From contig NZ_FOSK01000002.1 in NCBI RefSeq assembly GCF_900114245.1, positions 391,576 through 455,575 on the forward strand: a stretch of DNA of 64,000 bases. The letters run 5' to 3'. Under the pieces are notes generated by a model. The model was not told the origin of the DNA. It saw only the letters and a list, made by a program, of their open reading frames with translations, and did not search any database. This DNA comes from Pseudovibrio ascidiaceicola. Its GTDB lineage: Bacteria > Pseudomonadota > Alphaproteobacteria > Rhizobiales > Stappiaceae. The translations under genes and the position numbers were made by a program. This document shows positions 53,041-62,034 of the stretch, piece by piece. How positions within the stretch are numbered: the first letter of the stretch is position 1; each line of letters begins with the position of its first letter.

Positions 53041-53957
53041 GCACCTATCGTTTTCACGGGCGCACGGCGGTGATAACCGGTGGTGGGGGTGACATCGCCG
53101 GGCACATCGCCAAACGCCTGCACGAGCGAGGGATGAATCTTGTTCTGGCAGACAAGAACGGCCGCGCCGCGCGGGAGCTCCAGGCGCAACTGGACAGTTT
53201 GCGAGTGCATGTGTTCGAAGGAGATTTGACACAACGCGAGGAGATGACCCGACTTTTACGCGAGGTGGAGGAGAACTTTGGTGTTTTGGATGTGCTGATC
53301 AACAACATGGCGATCACCAAAGTGGATCGGTTTCATGAACGCACACCAGAAAGCATTGAAGAAGAGATCACCATCAACATGATCTCCCCGTTGGTCTTGA
53401 GCCGATTGGCGGTGCCTTATCTGCTGAAAGGTGATGATCCACGCATCATCACGACCACTTCGCTTGGCGGCATCCAGCCACTTCGGGAAACCCCGATTTA
53501 TGCGGCGACCAAGTTTGGCCTACGCGGTGCCATGCTTTCCTTTGCACTGGATGAAGACTTGCACGGCATCAAGGTGAGCTGCGTTTTACCGACAGCCACG
53601 GACACCTACATGTTGCGTCAGGAAGCGTTGGAAGGTGGCAGCGTGCTCAACTTCATTGATGAGCCGCAGTCGCCGAGCGTGGTGGCTGATCAGTTCGTGA
53701 AGCATCTGGAAAAGCCATGCCTGGAGCGTTACCCAAAAGCCAGTGACTCCTGGCTGACACGACTGGCCATGGTGCTGCCCAATATGATGCCGCGCATTTT
53801 GCCGTTCTTTGAGAAGAAAGGCCGACGGGGCATGGCAAAATATGTGGCCTCGCTGCGCAGGCAAGGATTGCTGGTGGAAGTTGACGGCAAGCTTTATCAA
53901 CGGCAACGGCTGTATCTGGACAAACCTGAAATGGAGCAAGAGCTGGAGAAAAGCTGA
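53037..53957 (+). CDS. short-chain dehydrogenase/reductase
   Basis: 306 residues, SDR fold: VITGGGGDIAGHIA (a variant of T-G-x3-G-x-G), LINNMAIT (NNAG variant), catalytic Ser in TTTSLGG and Y-x-x-x-K in IYAATKFG. The C-terminal extension of about 70 residues is unusual for a plain SDR. Overlaps the monooxygenase stop (ATGA), so the two are coupled and probably act in one pathway: alcohol/ketone oxidation followed by monooxygenation. Confidence 0.88.
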   Translation: MSTYRFHGRTAVITGGGGDIAGHIAKRLHERGMNLVLADKNGRAARELQAQLDSLRVHVFEGDLTQREEMTRLLREVEENFGVLDVLINNMAITKVDRFHERTPESIEEEITINMISPLVLSRLAVPYLLKGDDPRIITTTSLGGIQPLRETPIYAATKFGLRGAMLSFALDEDLHGIKVSCVLPTATDTYMLRQEALEGGSVLNFIDEPQSPSVVADQFVKHLEKPCLERYPKASDSWLTRLAMVLPNMMPRILPFFEKKGRRGMAKYVASLRRQGLLVEVDGKLYQRQRLYLDKPEMEQELEKS

Positions 53958-54146
53958 GTGCCAACGACATACCGCTAAGAATGAATGCAAGACGCTCAGT
54001 CCTTTAAGACAAAACGCCAATCACATAACTTAAAGACCTGAATGTCCTTATTGGCCCCATCGCCACATGCAGGATGTCTTAAATGTTACAGTACACGCAT
54101 AAGTAGGCATCTATGGTTGGTATCAAATTTATAACATTGGTGCCCC

Positions 54147-55130
54147 ATGTCTATTTCGAACCTAGCTTCATCCCCAATCCCCGCTTCCAGCGGACAGGTG
54201 CAAAACACCTCTGATGTTCGCGCTGTGGAAACTCAAGACATCTCTCAGCAGAGTTCTGATCCAAAACCTGCAATAGACAACAAAACCGGATATTTTTATG
54301 CTCCGTTCGTCTCTGATGACGTCCTCAAAATGGTTTCTGGTGCTAACTTATCACGCTTCACCGCAAGCAAAGAGCTGCGCCCTCTCATTGTCGCAACCAA
54401 TGCTGACAAGGCGAGGTTTGAAGCACTCAAGCATGAGCTTGCTGAGCAGAACTATAAAGAGGCTGGCGATCTTGTCTCTGGTTTTAACTCTTACATGGCA
54501 GCGAATGATCTTTCAGAAACAGGCTTCATAACCGCAGTCGGCCCAATAAAATTTGAAGATATGCTCAAGGCTGCAAGTGACCATGCATGGCGGGCAGATG
54601 CTCTACTGCGTGTGAAGGTTATCAGTAATGAAGAGACCGGAATTCTTGGAAATCTGAAAAGAGAAGAAGATAAGCTTTATATTGCAGGACATGGGCGGCA
54701 GGGCGAAGATGGCATCACCTCAAAGACAGGTTCTGAGGAGAAAGGCTGGGAAGTCGCATGGTCGAAAGACATAGCAAAGCAACTTGCTCAAGGAGGGTTG
54801 GACAAATCCTTCTCGGACATTCGCGTCACATCCTGTTTCAGCGCTGATGCCCGAATACCCAAATCTTTTGCACCTGAAGATTTGAAGGCCGCCTCTGAGA
54901 CAAAAACGACGAGCTTCCTGTTCTTTGAAGTTGAGCGAGAGCAATCCTTTGCTCAGTCCTTGGCGAATGATCTAAAAAAGGCTGGCTTCGAACAACCTGA
55001 AGTTTCCGGATACCACGGCCTCGGCAAAGTGTTCTCCGGCGACACCCATCAATACCGAGCTCTTGGTGAAGCAGATGGCGCTGAAACCGTCAGAAGTTCA
55101 TCGGTGCGGGAGGTCTTCATACCGGTCTGA
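54147..55130 (+). CDS. putative caspase-like (C80/CPD-type) cysteine peptidase protein
   Basis: 327 residues. Two motifs suggest a caspase-like/clan CD cysteine peptidase: KLYIAGHGRQGEDG with His182 (the His-Gly pair) and DIRVTSCFSADA with Cys230, preceded by a strand. This spacing and the surrounding sequence are like the MARTX cysteine protease domain (Peptidase C80), but the protein is small, stand-alone and has no RTX repeats. The N-terminal 40 residues are Ser/Pro/Gln/Asp-rich and disordered, of the kind often seen in secretion signals of effectors. No signal peptide; only a weak ribosome-binding site. Transcribed alone, convergent with a FAD-oxidase gene. Confidence 0.65.
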   Translation: MSISNLASSPIPASSGQVQNTSDVRAVETQDISQQSSDPKPAIDNKTGYFYAPFVSDDVLKMVSGANLSRFTASKELRPLIVATNADKARFEALKHELAEQNYKEAGDLVSGFNSYMAANDLSETGFITAVGPIKFEDMLKAASDHAWRADALLRVKVISNEETGILGNLKREEDKLYIAGHGRQGEDGITSKTGSEEKGWEVAWSKDIAKQLAQGGLDKSFSDIRVTSCFSADARIPKSFAPEDLKAASETKTTSFLFFEVEREQSFAQSLANDLKKAGFEQPEVSGYHGLGKVFSGDTHQYRALGEADGAETVRSSSVREVFIPV

Positions 55131-55138
55131 ACTTGCTC

Positions 55139-56452
55139 TTAAAGCCTGTCCCGCAGGCTGTAGTAGAGCATGCCGAGGACCATCAGGGGCCATCGTAAAT
55201 GGCGACCACCGGGGAAGACGTGGGTTGGGACTTTTTCCATCACGTCAAACCTGCTGGCTTGACCATCAATGGCCTCTGCCATGAGCTGACCTGCCAGTGT
55301 TGCCATGGCGACACCATGACCAGAGAAGCCGCTGGCGTTGAGCATGTTGGGGGCGAGTTTGGCAAAGTATGGCATGCGGTTGAGTGTGATGCCCAGCGTT
55401 CCGCCCCAGCCATATTCTATGGGTACGTCCTTGAGCTGCGGGTAGACCTGCAACATGGGCTTACGGACGAAAGCTTTGATATCGCGCGGGAACTGGAAGC
55501 TGTAGCTTTCCCCTCCGCCGAACAAGAGGCGATTGTCAGCGGACAGGCGGTAGTAATTGATCACAAACCGAGAGTCTGCCACAGCCACATCATTGGAGAT
55601 CAAGGAACGAGCCAGATCTTCGCCCAAAGGTTCGGTGGCAATGATGTAATTGTTGATGGGCATGACCCGCGCTGCCACACGCTTTTCAAGGCTATCAATG
55701 TAACCGTTGCAGGCGAAGACCACGTAGCGTGCTGTGACTTGTCCATTGGCAAGCTTCAACTTAGCTGGCTCGCCCTTTTCGACCTCCAGTACTTCAGAGT
55801 TTTCAAAGATCTGCACGCCAGCATTCTTGCAGGCGTCAGCAAGGCCCAGCACGAAGTTGAACGGGTGTAAGTGAGCTGCCCCCATATCCAGCGTGCCACC
55901 GTGATACGCCGTTGTATCTAGCATCTCTTGTATTTCGGCAGTGCCTACAAAGCGGATATCTGCATAATTATAAGTGTTTGCCAGCTTTTCTGCATAGGCC
56001 TTGCTATGTTTCACATAGCTTTGTTTGTGATCGGCATGGAGGATACCCGGTTTCAGATCACATTGGATCTGGTATTTGGCAATAAGGTTTTTCGTCAGGG
56101 ATTTGGCGGTTTCAGCAAGGCCCCAGAGTTCTTTGGCGCGCTCCAGCCCGACAAGACTTTCCAGCTCGTCCTGGTCTTTCCGCTGGCCACTGCCGAGTTG
56201 ACCGCCGTTGCGGCCTGAGGCTCCCCAACCAACACGGTGAGCGTCTAGGAGATGAACTTTGTAGCCACGCTCGGCCAAATGCAAAGCAGCAGACAGCCCC
56301 GCGTAGCCAGCGCCGATGACACAGACATCGCAGGTATGCTCACCTTCCAGCGTTGGAAAGGAGAGTTGCTTGTTTGCAGTAGCGGTGTAGTAGGAGGCAG
56401 GGTATTGCCCTGCCTTATCATTGGCGTGAAGAAAACCTTGCGAAATAGCCAT
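55139..56452 (-). CDS. FAD-dependent oxidoreductase (PuuB-like)
   Basis: About 437 residues of the DadA/PuuB (gamma-glutamylputrescine oxidase-like) family: FAD-binding VCVIGAGYAGLSAALHLAERG (residues about 42-62), GASGRNGGQLG, ACNGYIDSLE, and the C-terminal FSGHGVAMATLAGQLMAEAIDG. It oxidises an amine with FAD. The second ATG is better placed behind AGGG than the first. Neighbours (an amidotransferase) fit a polyamine gamma-glutamyl pathway, inferred. Confidence 0.87.
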   Translation of the reverse strand: MAISQGFLHANDKAGQYPASYYTATANKQLSFPTLEGEHTCDVCVIGAGYAGLSAALHLAERGYKVHLLDAHRVGWGASGRNGGQLGSGQRKDQDELESLVGLERAKELWGLAETAKSLTKNLIAKYQIQCDLKPGILHADHKQSYVKHSKAYAEKLANTYNYADIRFVGTAEIQEMLDTTAYHGGTLDMGAAHLHPFNFVLGLADACKNAGVQIFENSEVLEVEKGEPAKLKLANGQVTARYVVFACNGYIDSLEKRVAARVMPINNYIIATEPLGEDLARSLISNDVAVADSRFVINYYRLSADNRLLFGGGESYSFQFPRDIKAFVRKPMLQVYPQLKDVPIEYGWGGTLGITLNRMPYFAKLAPNMLNASGFSGHGVAMATLAGQLMAEAIDGQASRFDVMEKVPTHVFPGGRHLRWPLMVLGMLYYSLRDRL

Positions 56453-56513
56453 GTACATCCCTGAGGAGGCTCATGGCCTTTACCCGAGCCTCTGAAACAC
56501 TGCAGGACAGGAG

Positions 56514-57254
56514 TTAGTGCCCTTCTTGCTTTTCTTTAACTGCTGCCTGCTGAATGAAGTTTACGATCATGTGTGCGACCTCTCCAATTTGCATTGGCGC
56601 TTCCGAGGAGGCGATTGCATGATCGGCAATGTCTTCAGGCAGTGTGTCACCGCGGCGTTCTTTAAACAGGGCTACAGAGTAGTCCTTATTGAACTCAGGG
56701 TGCCCTTGGAGGGTGAGTGCCCTGCCCTTGTAATCAATCGCAGCAAACTCGCAGAAATCAGATGATGCGATGACTTCACCATCTTCCGGCAGTTTTGTCA
56801 CCTGATCCTGATGATAAGCTTCAATGGAAAAGCTGGTCAGGCCTTCTGGCACCCAATTGGGGTTTTCCAGAACATAGTAAGTGAAGACGCCGCAGCCCCA
56901 GCCTTTGTTGGACTTTTCAGCTTTACCGCCCAGCGCTTCTGCAAGGATCTGATGCCCGAAGCAGATACCGACAATCGGCACATGCTCGTCATAGGCGTTT
57001 TTCAGAAAAGTCTTAAGCCGGTCAATCCACTCAAGATCATCATAGACACCGTGTTTGGAGCCTGTGATCAGCCAGCCGTCGCAGTCATGAACGTTTTGAG
57101 GCAGTTGGCCATCCACCACGGGGTAAGACATGTAATGCCAGTCGCCCCCCTGATCCTTCAGGAGCGTTTCGAACATTGACGGGTAATCACCGAATGTCTT
57201 GCTCAGGTTTTCGGGTGGTCGGCCAACTTCCAGAATTCCAAGTTTAAAGGTCAA
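56514..57254 (-). CDS. class I glutamine amidotransferase-like protein
   Basis: About 246 residues. Catalytic Cys in GICFGHQ, His/Glu in LQGHPEFN. Stand-alone type 1 GATases of this kind include GMP-synthase-like hydrolases. The TTG start (MTFKLGILEVG) is chosen because GGAG lies 6 bases upstream. It is next to a PuuB-like gene, so gamma-glutamyl hydrolysis is plausible, but this is inference. Confidence 0.85.
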   Translation of the reverse strand: MTFKLGILEVGRPPENLSKTFGDYPSMFETLLKDQGGDWHYMSYPVVDGQLPQNVHDCDGWLITGSKHGVYDDLEWIDRLKTFLKNAYDEHVPIVGICFGHQILAEALGGKAEKSNKGWGCGVFTYYVLENPNWVPEGLTSFSIEAYHQDQVTKLPEDGEVIASSDFCEFAAIDYKGRALTLQGHPEFNKDYSVALFKERRGDTLPEDIADHAIASSEAPMQIGEVAHMIVNFIQQAAVKEKQEGH

Positions 57255-57370
57255 AGAGCACTCCAAAATTCAAAGAGGCAAATGCCGCATAATACATCTG
57301 ATTGGACTGCTTAGTTATATCCTGTCGGCTTTGCCTCTGTAAACTCTTGGAGGCCACATCTGGCAAAATC

Positions 57371-58285
57371 TCATGCTGCACTTTTGTGCTGCCTCGCCGA
57401 GATCGGTTTGCTCAGCTGGAAGGCAGGCAAGTGACTGATCGCATGCTTCAGGGCTTCCTGCTCTGGCGTTGCTTCAAAGTCAGGTAGCAGTTCGTCAAAA
57501 CGGGTTGTGTCCATCCAGTGCGGGGTCTCCCAGAGATATCGCATCTCCAAAAGGTGTTTTGCCAGGGACCAGAAAGGCTGGCTCAGGCGGATCATCCACC
57601 AGTTGAACTGTTTGATGGTCACATTCTGTTTGGTGACAGTCGTGAGCGCTTTGCTGAGTTCGTTGCCCGTCCAAGTGTAACCGGGGAAGGAGATGTCCTC
57701 GTAAGCGTTCAACTGATCTCGCATTTCCAGCAGTTGAACGGCAGCACGTGCCATATCCGGTAGATAGGCCCAGGCATGAGGAACATCGGTTTTGCCAGGG
57801 TAGATGAGCTTCCCCTTCTCCAGCTTGGTGGTCATGATCAGATCAAACCAATTACCGCTGGCGGAGATGTCGATGAAATCCCCGGCTCTGAGCAAAATAG
57901 TCCGAACGCCAGATGTCTTATAAAGGCGTTCCAGTTCTATTCTGATCACGCCCAGTTCATTGGTTGCATTGTGGGGTGTATGGGGGCCGATGGGTGAGTG
58001 CATGCCTGGGCCAAAACAGTAGTTGTTTCCCGGGATGATGACCGTGGCATTGGCATGTTTGGCTGCTTCTATCACTTGGTGGGTAAACGGCAGCACATCC
58101 CGCTTCCATTGCGGGTATTGCGGGTTTGCACCATTGACGATGACATCAACGCCTTCTGCCGCCTTTTTCATATTTTGGTTTGCACGATCAAAGGCTCGGG
58201 TTTCACAGCCAGCAGCTTTCAACTGCTCAATCATGTTTTTTGAAAATCTGCCAGAGGCACCTAAAATCAAAGCTACGGGTCTCAT
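57371..58285 (-). CDS. NAD(P)-binding epimerase/reductase-like protein
   Basis: About 304 residues of Rossmann fold: MRPVALILGASGRFSKNMIEQLKAAG (G-x-x-G-x-x type), DVIVNGANPQYPQWKRDVLPFTHQVIEAAKHANATVIIPGNNYCFGPG, then a variable C-terminal substrate part. Of the extended SDR/epimerase group. AGGAG 5 bases before the chosen ATG. Substrate unknown. Divergent from the LysR gene, a likely target. Confidence 0.82.
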   Translation of the reverse strand: MRPVALILGASGRFSKNMIEQLKAAGCETRAFDRANQNMKKAAEGVDVIVNGANPQYPQWKRDVLPFTHQVIEAAKHANATVIIPGNNYCFGPGMHSPIGPHTPHNATNELGVIRIELERLYKTSGVRTILLRAGDFIDISASGNWFDLIMTTKLEKGKLIYPGKTDVPHAWAYLPDMARAAVQLLEMRDQLNAYEDISFPGYTWTGNELSKALTTVTKQNVTIKQFNWWMIRLSQPFWSLAKHLLEMRYLWETPHWMDTTRFDELLPDFEATPEQEALKHAISHLPAFQLSKPISARQHKSAA

Positions 58286-58431
58286 GACCGCTCCTGTCCA
58301 ACACACTTTTCTAAATTGCGTATTCTTATCCGAAGACCGGCAACCACTTTTCGGAAATACGCTTTACGCATGATAGTAGGCGCTTCATTTTCTATGTAAA
58401 TTCGAATGAATTGCAGATATGATATTCAATT

Positions 58432-59328
58432 ATGAATAGTAGATTACATCATCTTTCCTGGGATTTGATCGGTGTTTTTGTGGCCGTTGCGGAGACGGGC
58501 AGTCTTTCGGCTGCAGCCAAGCAGATGAACCAGAGCCAGCCGACAATCGGGCGGCAGGTGAAGGCGATTGAGGCGGAGCTGGGCGTCTCTTTGTTCTACC
58601 GTCATCAACGCGGGCTTGGCTTGACTGAAGATGGCCAAGCATTGCTGCCACACGCCAAGGCTATGCATTCAGCAGCAGCACAGTTTCTGCTTCATGCAGA
58701 AGAGCGCAAGCAAAGCGGGTTTGCTGGGCCTGTGCGCGTCACGGCCAGTCAGGTGATTTCTAACTACGTGTTGCCAAAGCTGATCGCTGAGTTTCGGCAG
58801 AGCTATCCTGAGATCCAGATTGACCTCCTCCCCTCTGACGATGCGCAAAACCTGTTGTTTCAGGAAGCTGACATCGCGGTGCGCATGTTTACGCCGACAC
58901 AGCTGGACATCGTTGCCAAGAAGATTGGTGAGACGCCGCTAGGGTTATTTGCAAGTCGCGCGTTTATTGAGCGGGTTGGTATGCCGACAACGCGAGAGGA
59001 GCTGTTTGCGCTGGACTGGATCGGCTATGACCAATCTGACCTGATCCTGCGCGGGATGCAGGAAGCTGGCCTGAACGTCAATCGGGACTTCTTTAGTGTG
59101 CGCTGTGATGACAGGGTGGCTTATTGGGAATTGGTGCGTGCCGGATGTGGTGTTGGCCTCGGTCAGATCGGAATCGGCCTGGAGGATGACAGCCTTGTAC
59201 GCCTCGATTTGGAGGATCCATTGCCTGCTTTGCCCGTCTGGCTGGCTTCGCCGCATACTCTCAAACAAATTCCACGCATAAAGCTTCTTTTTGACTTTTT
59301 AGCCGAGAAACTGCCTAAGCTATTGTGA
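58432..59328 (+). CDS. LysR-family transcriptional regulator
   Basis: 298 residues: HTH (LIGVFVAVAETGSLSAAAKQMNQSQPTIGRQVKAIEAELG) and a substrate-binding domain (VRVTASQVISNYVLPKLIAEFRQSYPEIQIDL). Divergent from the epimerase-like gene by about 145 bases, likely its regulator (inference). A GAGGTTC / GAACCTC hairpin (59333-59354) follows the stop. Confidence 0.9.
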   Translation: MNSRLHHLSWDLIGVFVAVAETGSLSAAAKQMNQSQPTIGRQVKAIEAELGVSLFYRHQRGLGLTEDGQALLPHAKAMHSAAAQFLLHAEERKQSGFAGPVRVTASQVISNYVLPKLIAEFRQSYPEIQIDLLPSDDAQNLLFQEADIAVRMFTPTQLDIVAKKIGETPLGLFASRAFIERVGMPTTREELFALDWIGYDQSDLILRGMQEAGLNVNRDFFSVRCDDRVAYWELVRAGCGVGLGQIGIGLEDDSLVRLDLEDPLPALPVWLASPHTLKQIPRIKLLFDFLAEKLPKLL

Positions 59329-59814
59329 TTGAGAGGTTCTGGGTGCTGAACCTCACGGGTCTCGTCTTTTACCCCTAAGAATGCATGGGATAACTTGCCG
59401 TAGGGGAAATTATCCCACTATCCCCTTTCGTACACATGCTCACTCTCAAACTTTTGGATATGTCGGTTGGGGGAGAAATGCTGTGTTCATTGGGAAACTT
59501 GCGATTCCGAACAATCAGAATTTTAAGGCGCTGATCTTATAGCGAATGCCTTGGCAAATACACTCCTGCTATTTTTGCCCCTTTATTTGACAGTACAAGT
59601 TCCCGAGATTGCCACATTTTACTCAGGGTGTTTTCTTAGATCTCACAAGAACACCGAAACTTCTTAGCGAGAACTGAGAGACTTATTGATACTAGTAATG
59701 CGTTGTATCTCTTAATCTTTCTGCTTCTCGCAAGAAGACCAAACAAAGCGTGGCCCCTCGAAAAAATCACAATAATGAAACTGCGATTACTGTCATAAAT
59801 CAAGGGAACACGCC
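59329..59814. other. intergenic region upstream of the type I secretion genes
   Basis: No gene visible. Contains the hairpin just after the LysR stop, and an inverted repeat GGGATAA / TTATCCC (59387-59416). The remainder is AT-rich and should hold the promoter of the secretion operon; no clear operator is seen. Confidence 0.45.
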
Positions 59815-62034
59815 GTGAGTGATTTTCGCTTGTCCAGCCCTCATGCCCTCAATCCTGAGGAAGGTAGCCATCCAATGCATGAGGTGCTGGACGCCCTGCT
59901 TGAAAGCGTCGCTTATGTCTCCCGCGCCCATGGGAACTTTCTCAGTAAAACAGCGGTGACCGCCGGGCTTCCGCTGATCAATGGGCGGTTACAACTCTCT
60001 CAGGTTGAAAAAGCATCAGAGAATTGCGGGTTACATGCCAACAAGCAACAGCTTGCTCTTAGCAAGATCTCCAACAGCAGCCTTCCCTGCTTGTTGGTGT
60101 TTCATGACAAAGCCTTGCGCCTGCTGGTGGGCTATGACGCCGCCACACGGCAAGCCAAGCTGCTGGATCCGTTGGACTTGGAAAGGCCGCAGTATCTCAG
60201 CTTAGATATTTTACAGCGGGCGTACTCCGGGTATGCGATCTTGTTTTCATCTCTTCATGCCCGAGACAGCAGTGGGCAGGTTCACCAAGACAACAAGCAT
60301 TGGTTCTGGTCGGAGTTCACACGGTTCTGGCCTGACTATGGTAACGTCGCGCTTGGGACCTTGCTGATCAACTGCCTTGCCCTCGCCTCTCCACTTTTCA
60401 TCATGAATGTTTATGACCGCATTCTACCCAACTTTGCGGTCGCATCCTTATGGGCATTGACCATTGGTGTGGCATTGGCTCTGGCGGGAGATAGTTTGCT
60501 GAAGGTGGCGCGATCGTCCATCCTCAACAGCCTTGGTAAAAAGGCAGATCAGCGGCTCGCTTCCAAGATCTTCTCTCATGTGCAGAACATTGACTTTTCT
60601 GCCAAAACCAAGAGTGCCGGAGAATATGCTGGGACTGTTCATGACTATGAAAAGCTCCGTGAGTTCTTCAGCTCAACAGCCTTGATCGCCCTGCTGGACT
60701 TCTGCTTTGTCGGGCTTTTCATCTGTATCCTGTTTTTCATCGTTGGCCCCATTGCCTGGATCCCTCTGCTCGCTGTGCCCTTGGTTTGCCTGCTTAATCT
60801 GGCTGCTCAATTGCCTTTGGAGCGAACTGTTCAAGCCTCAAGCCTTGAAGGGAACAAGCGGCAGAACATTTTGATGGAGACATTGAGTGGGCACGAGACG
60901 GTGCGTGCGCTCAATGCAGAGGCCCACATGCAATCCCGCTGGGAGCAGTCCGTTGACCGCAGCAGCGAGATCCTGTTGCAGAGCCGTCATTGGTCCAATC
61001 TGGCGATGGTGGGAACAGGGCATGTGCAAGGCATGGTGTCGGTGCTGATTATTGTCTGGGGTGTCTATCAGGTTGAGGCAGGTGCTGTGAACATGGGCGG
61101 CCTCATTGCTGCGATGATGCTGTCATCCCGTGTATTGGCGCCAATCTCTTCTATTACCAATGCGTTGGTCCGGTTTCGTCAAGTCCTGCACAGCTATCGT
61201 CAGCTTGGAGATCTCCTAAGCCAGCCAACAGAACGCAAGACAGGTAAAGCAACTGCGAACCTGCGTCACTGTCGTGGTGAAGTCCAGTTTCAAAATGTCA
61301 GTTTCTCCTATCCGCTCAGTGAAAAAGCCAGCCTGACCCGCTGCAATTTCTCGATTGAACCGGGAGATACGATTGGGCTGGTTGGGTGTGTCGGGTCCGG
61401 CAAATCGACTGCGGGGCGGCTGATGAGTGGGCTTCGGTATCCTTCAGAGGGGGCTGTTCTCATCGATGGAATTGATACGCGCCAGTTTGATCCCACAGAC
61501 CTGCGCCATTTTGTTGGATACCTGTCTCAGGACAACACGTTGTTTCAAGGCACGTTGAGAGACAACCTTTGCCTTGGGTTGCCACACCTTTCCAACGAGG
61601 AGATTGAGGAAGTTTGCCATGTAACGGGGCTGCATAGCCTCGTGAACAAGCATCCGGCTGGTTACAATCTGATTGTAGGTGAAAACGGGGCTGCGCTTTC
61701 TGGAGGGCAGCGGCAATGTGTGGCTTTGGCTCGTGTTCTTTTGCGCAAACCTAAGATCCTGTTTCTGGATGAACCCTCCAGTCAGCTGGACCTTTCCGCT
61801 GAGCAGCGGTTGCTGCGTGGCTTGCGGCGTTATAACAACGGATCACTGACGCTCATTATCAGCACGCACCGTCCGTCCCTCCTGAAACTCACCAATCGGC
61901 TGATCGCTCTGGATCAAGGCCGTATCATTGCAGATGGGCCGAGCGAGGAAGTGAAGCAGTCCATGCAGCAACCGCGTCTGCATGAAGTGCCGCAGCCTGC
62001 ACAGGTGCCGATTGAGGAAAGGCTGAGAGCATGA
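59815..62034 (+). CDS. type I secretion ABC transporter, degenerate C39-like domain
   Basis: 739 residues: an N-terminal peptidase-C39-like domain (about 15-150) that lacks the catalytic Cys near its start, then a six-helix ABC membrane domain (about 180-460), then a nucleotide-binding domain with Walker A GCVGSGKST (near 525), signature LSGGQRQ and Walker B ILFLDEPSS. The C39-like (CLD) fold binds the substrate but cannot cut it, as in LapB/HlyB-type exporters of RTX adhesins or toxins. The GTG start has AAGGGA before it. Overlaps the adaptor gene by 4 bases. Confidence 0.9.
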   Translation: MSDFRLSSPHALNPEEGSHPMHEVLDALLESVAYVSRAHGNFLSKTAVTAGLPLINGRLQLSQVEKASENCGLHANKQQLALSKISNSSLPCLLVFHDKALRLLVGYDAATRQAKLLDPLDLERPQYLSLDILQRAYSGYAILFSSLHARDSSGQVHQDNKHWFWSEFTRFWPDYGNVALGTLLINCLALASPLFIMNVYDRILPNFAVASLWALTIGVALALAGDSLLKVARSSILNSLGKKADQRLASKIFSHVQNIDFSAKTKSAGEYAGTVHDYEKLREFFSSTALIALLDFCFVGLFICILFFIVGPIAWIPLLAVPLVCLLNLAAQLPLERTVQASSLEGNKRQNILMETLSGHETVRALNAEAHMQSRWEQSVDRSSEILLQSRHWSNLAMVGTGHVQGMVSVLIIVWGVYQVEAGAVNMGGLIAAMMLSSRVLAPISSITNALVRFRQVLHSYRQLGDLLSQPTERKTGKATANLRHCRGEVQFQNVSFSYPLSEKASLTRCNFSIEPGDTIGLVGCVGSGKSTAGRLMSGLRYPSEGAVLIDGIDTRQFDPTDLRHFVGYLSQDNTLFQGTLRDNLCLGLPHLSNEEIEEVCHVTGLHSLVNKHPAGYNLIVGENGAALSGGQRQCVALARVLLRKPKILFLDEPSSQLDLSAEQRLLRGLRRYNNGSLTLIISTHRPSLLKLTNRLIALDQGRIIADGPSEEVKQSMQQPRLHEVPQPAQVPIEERLRA

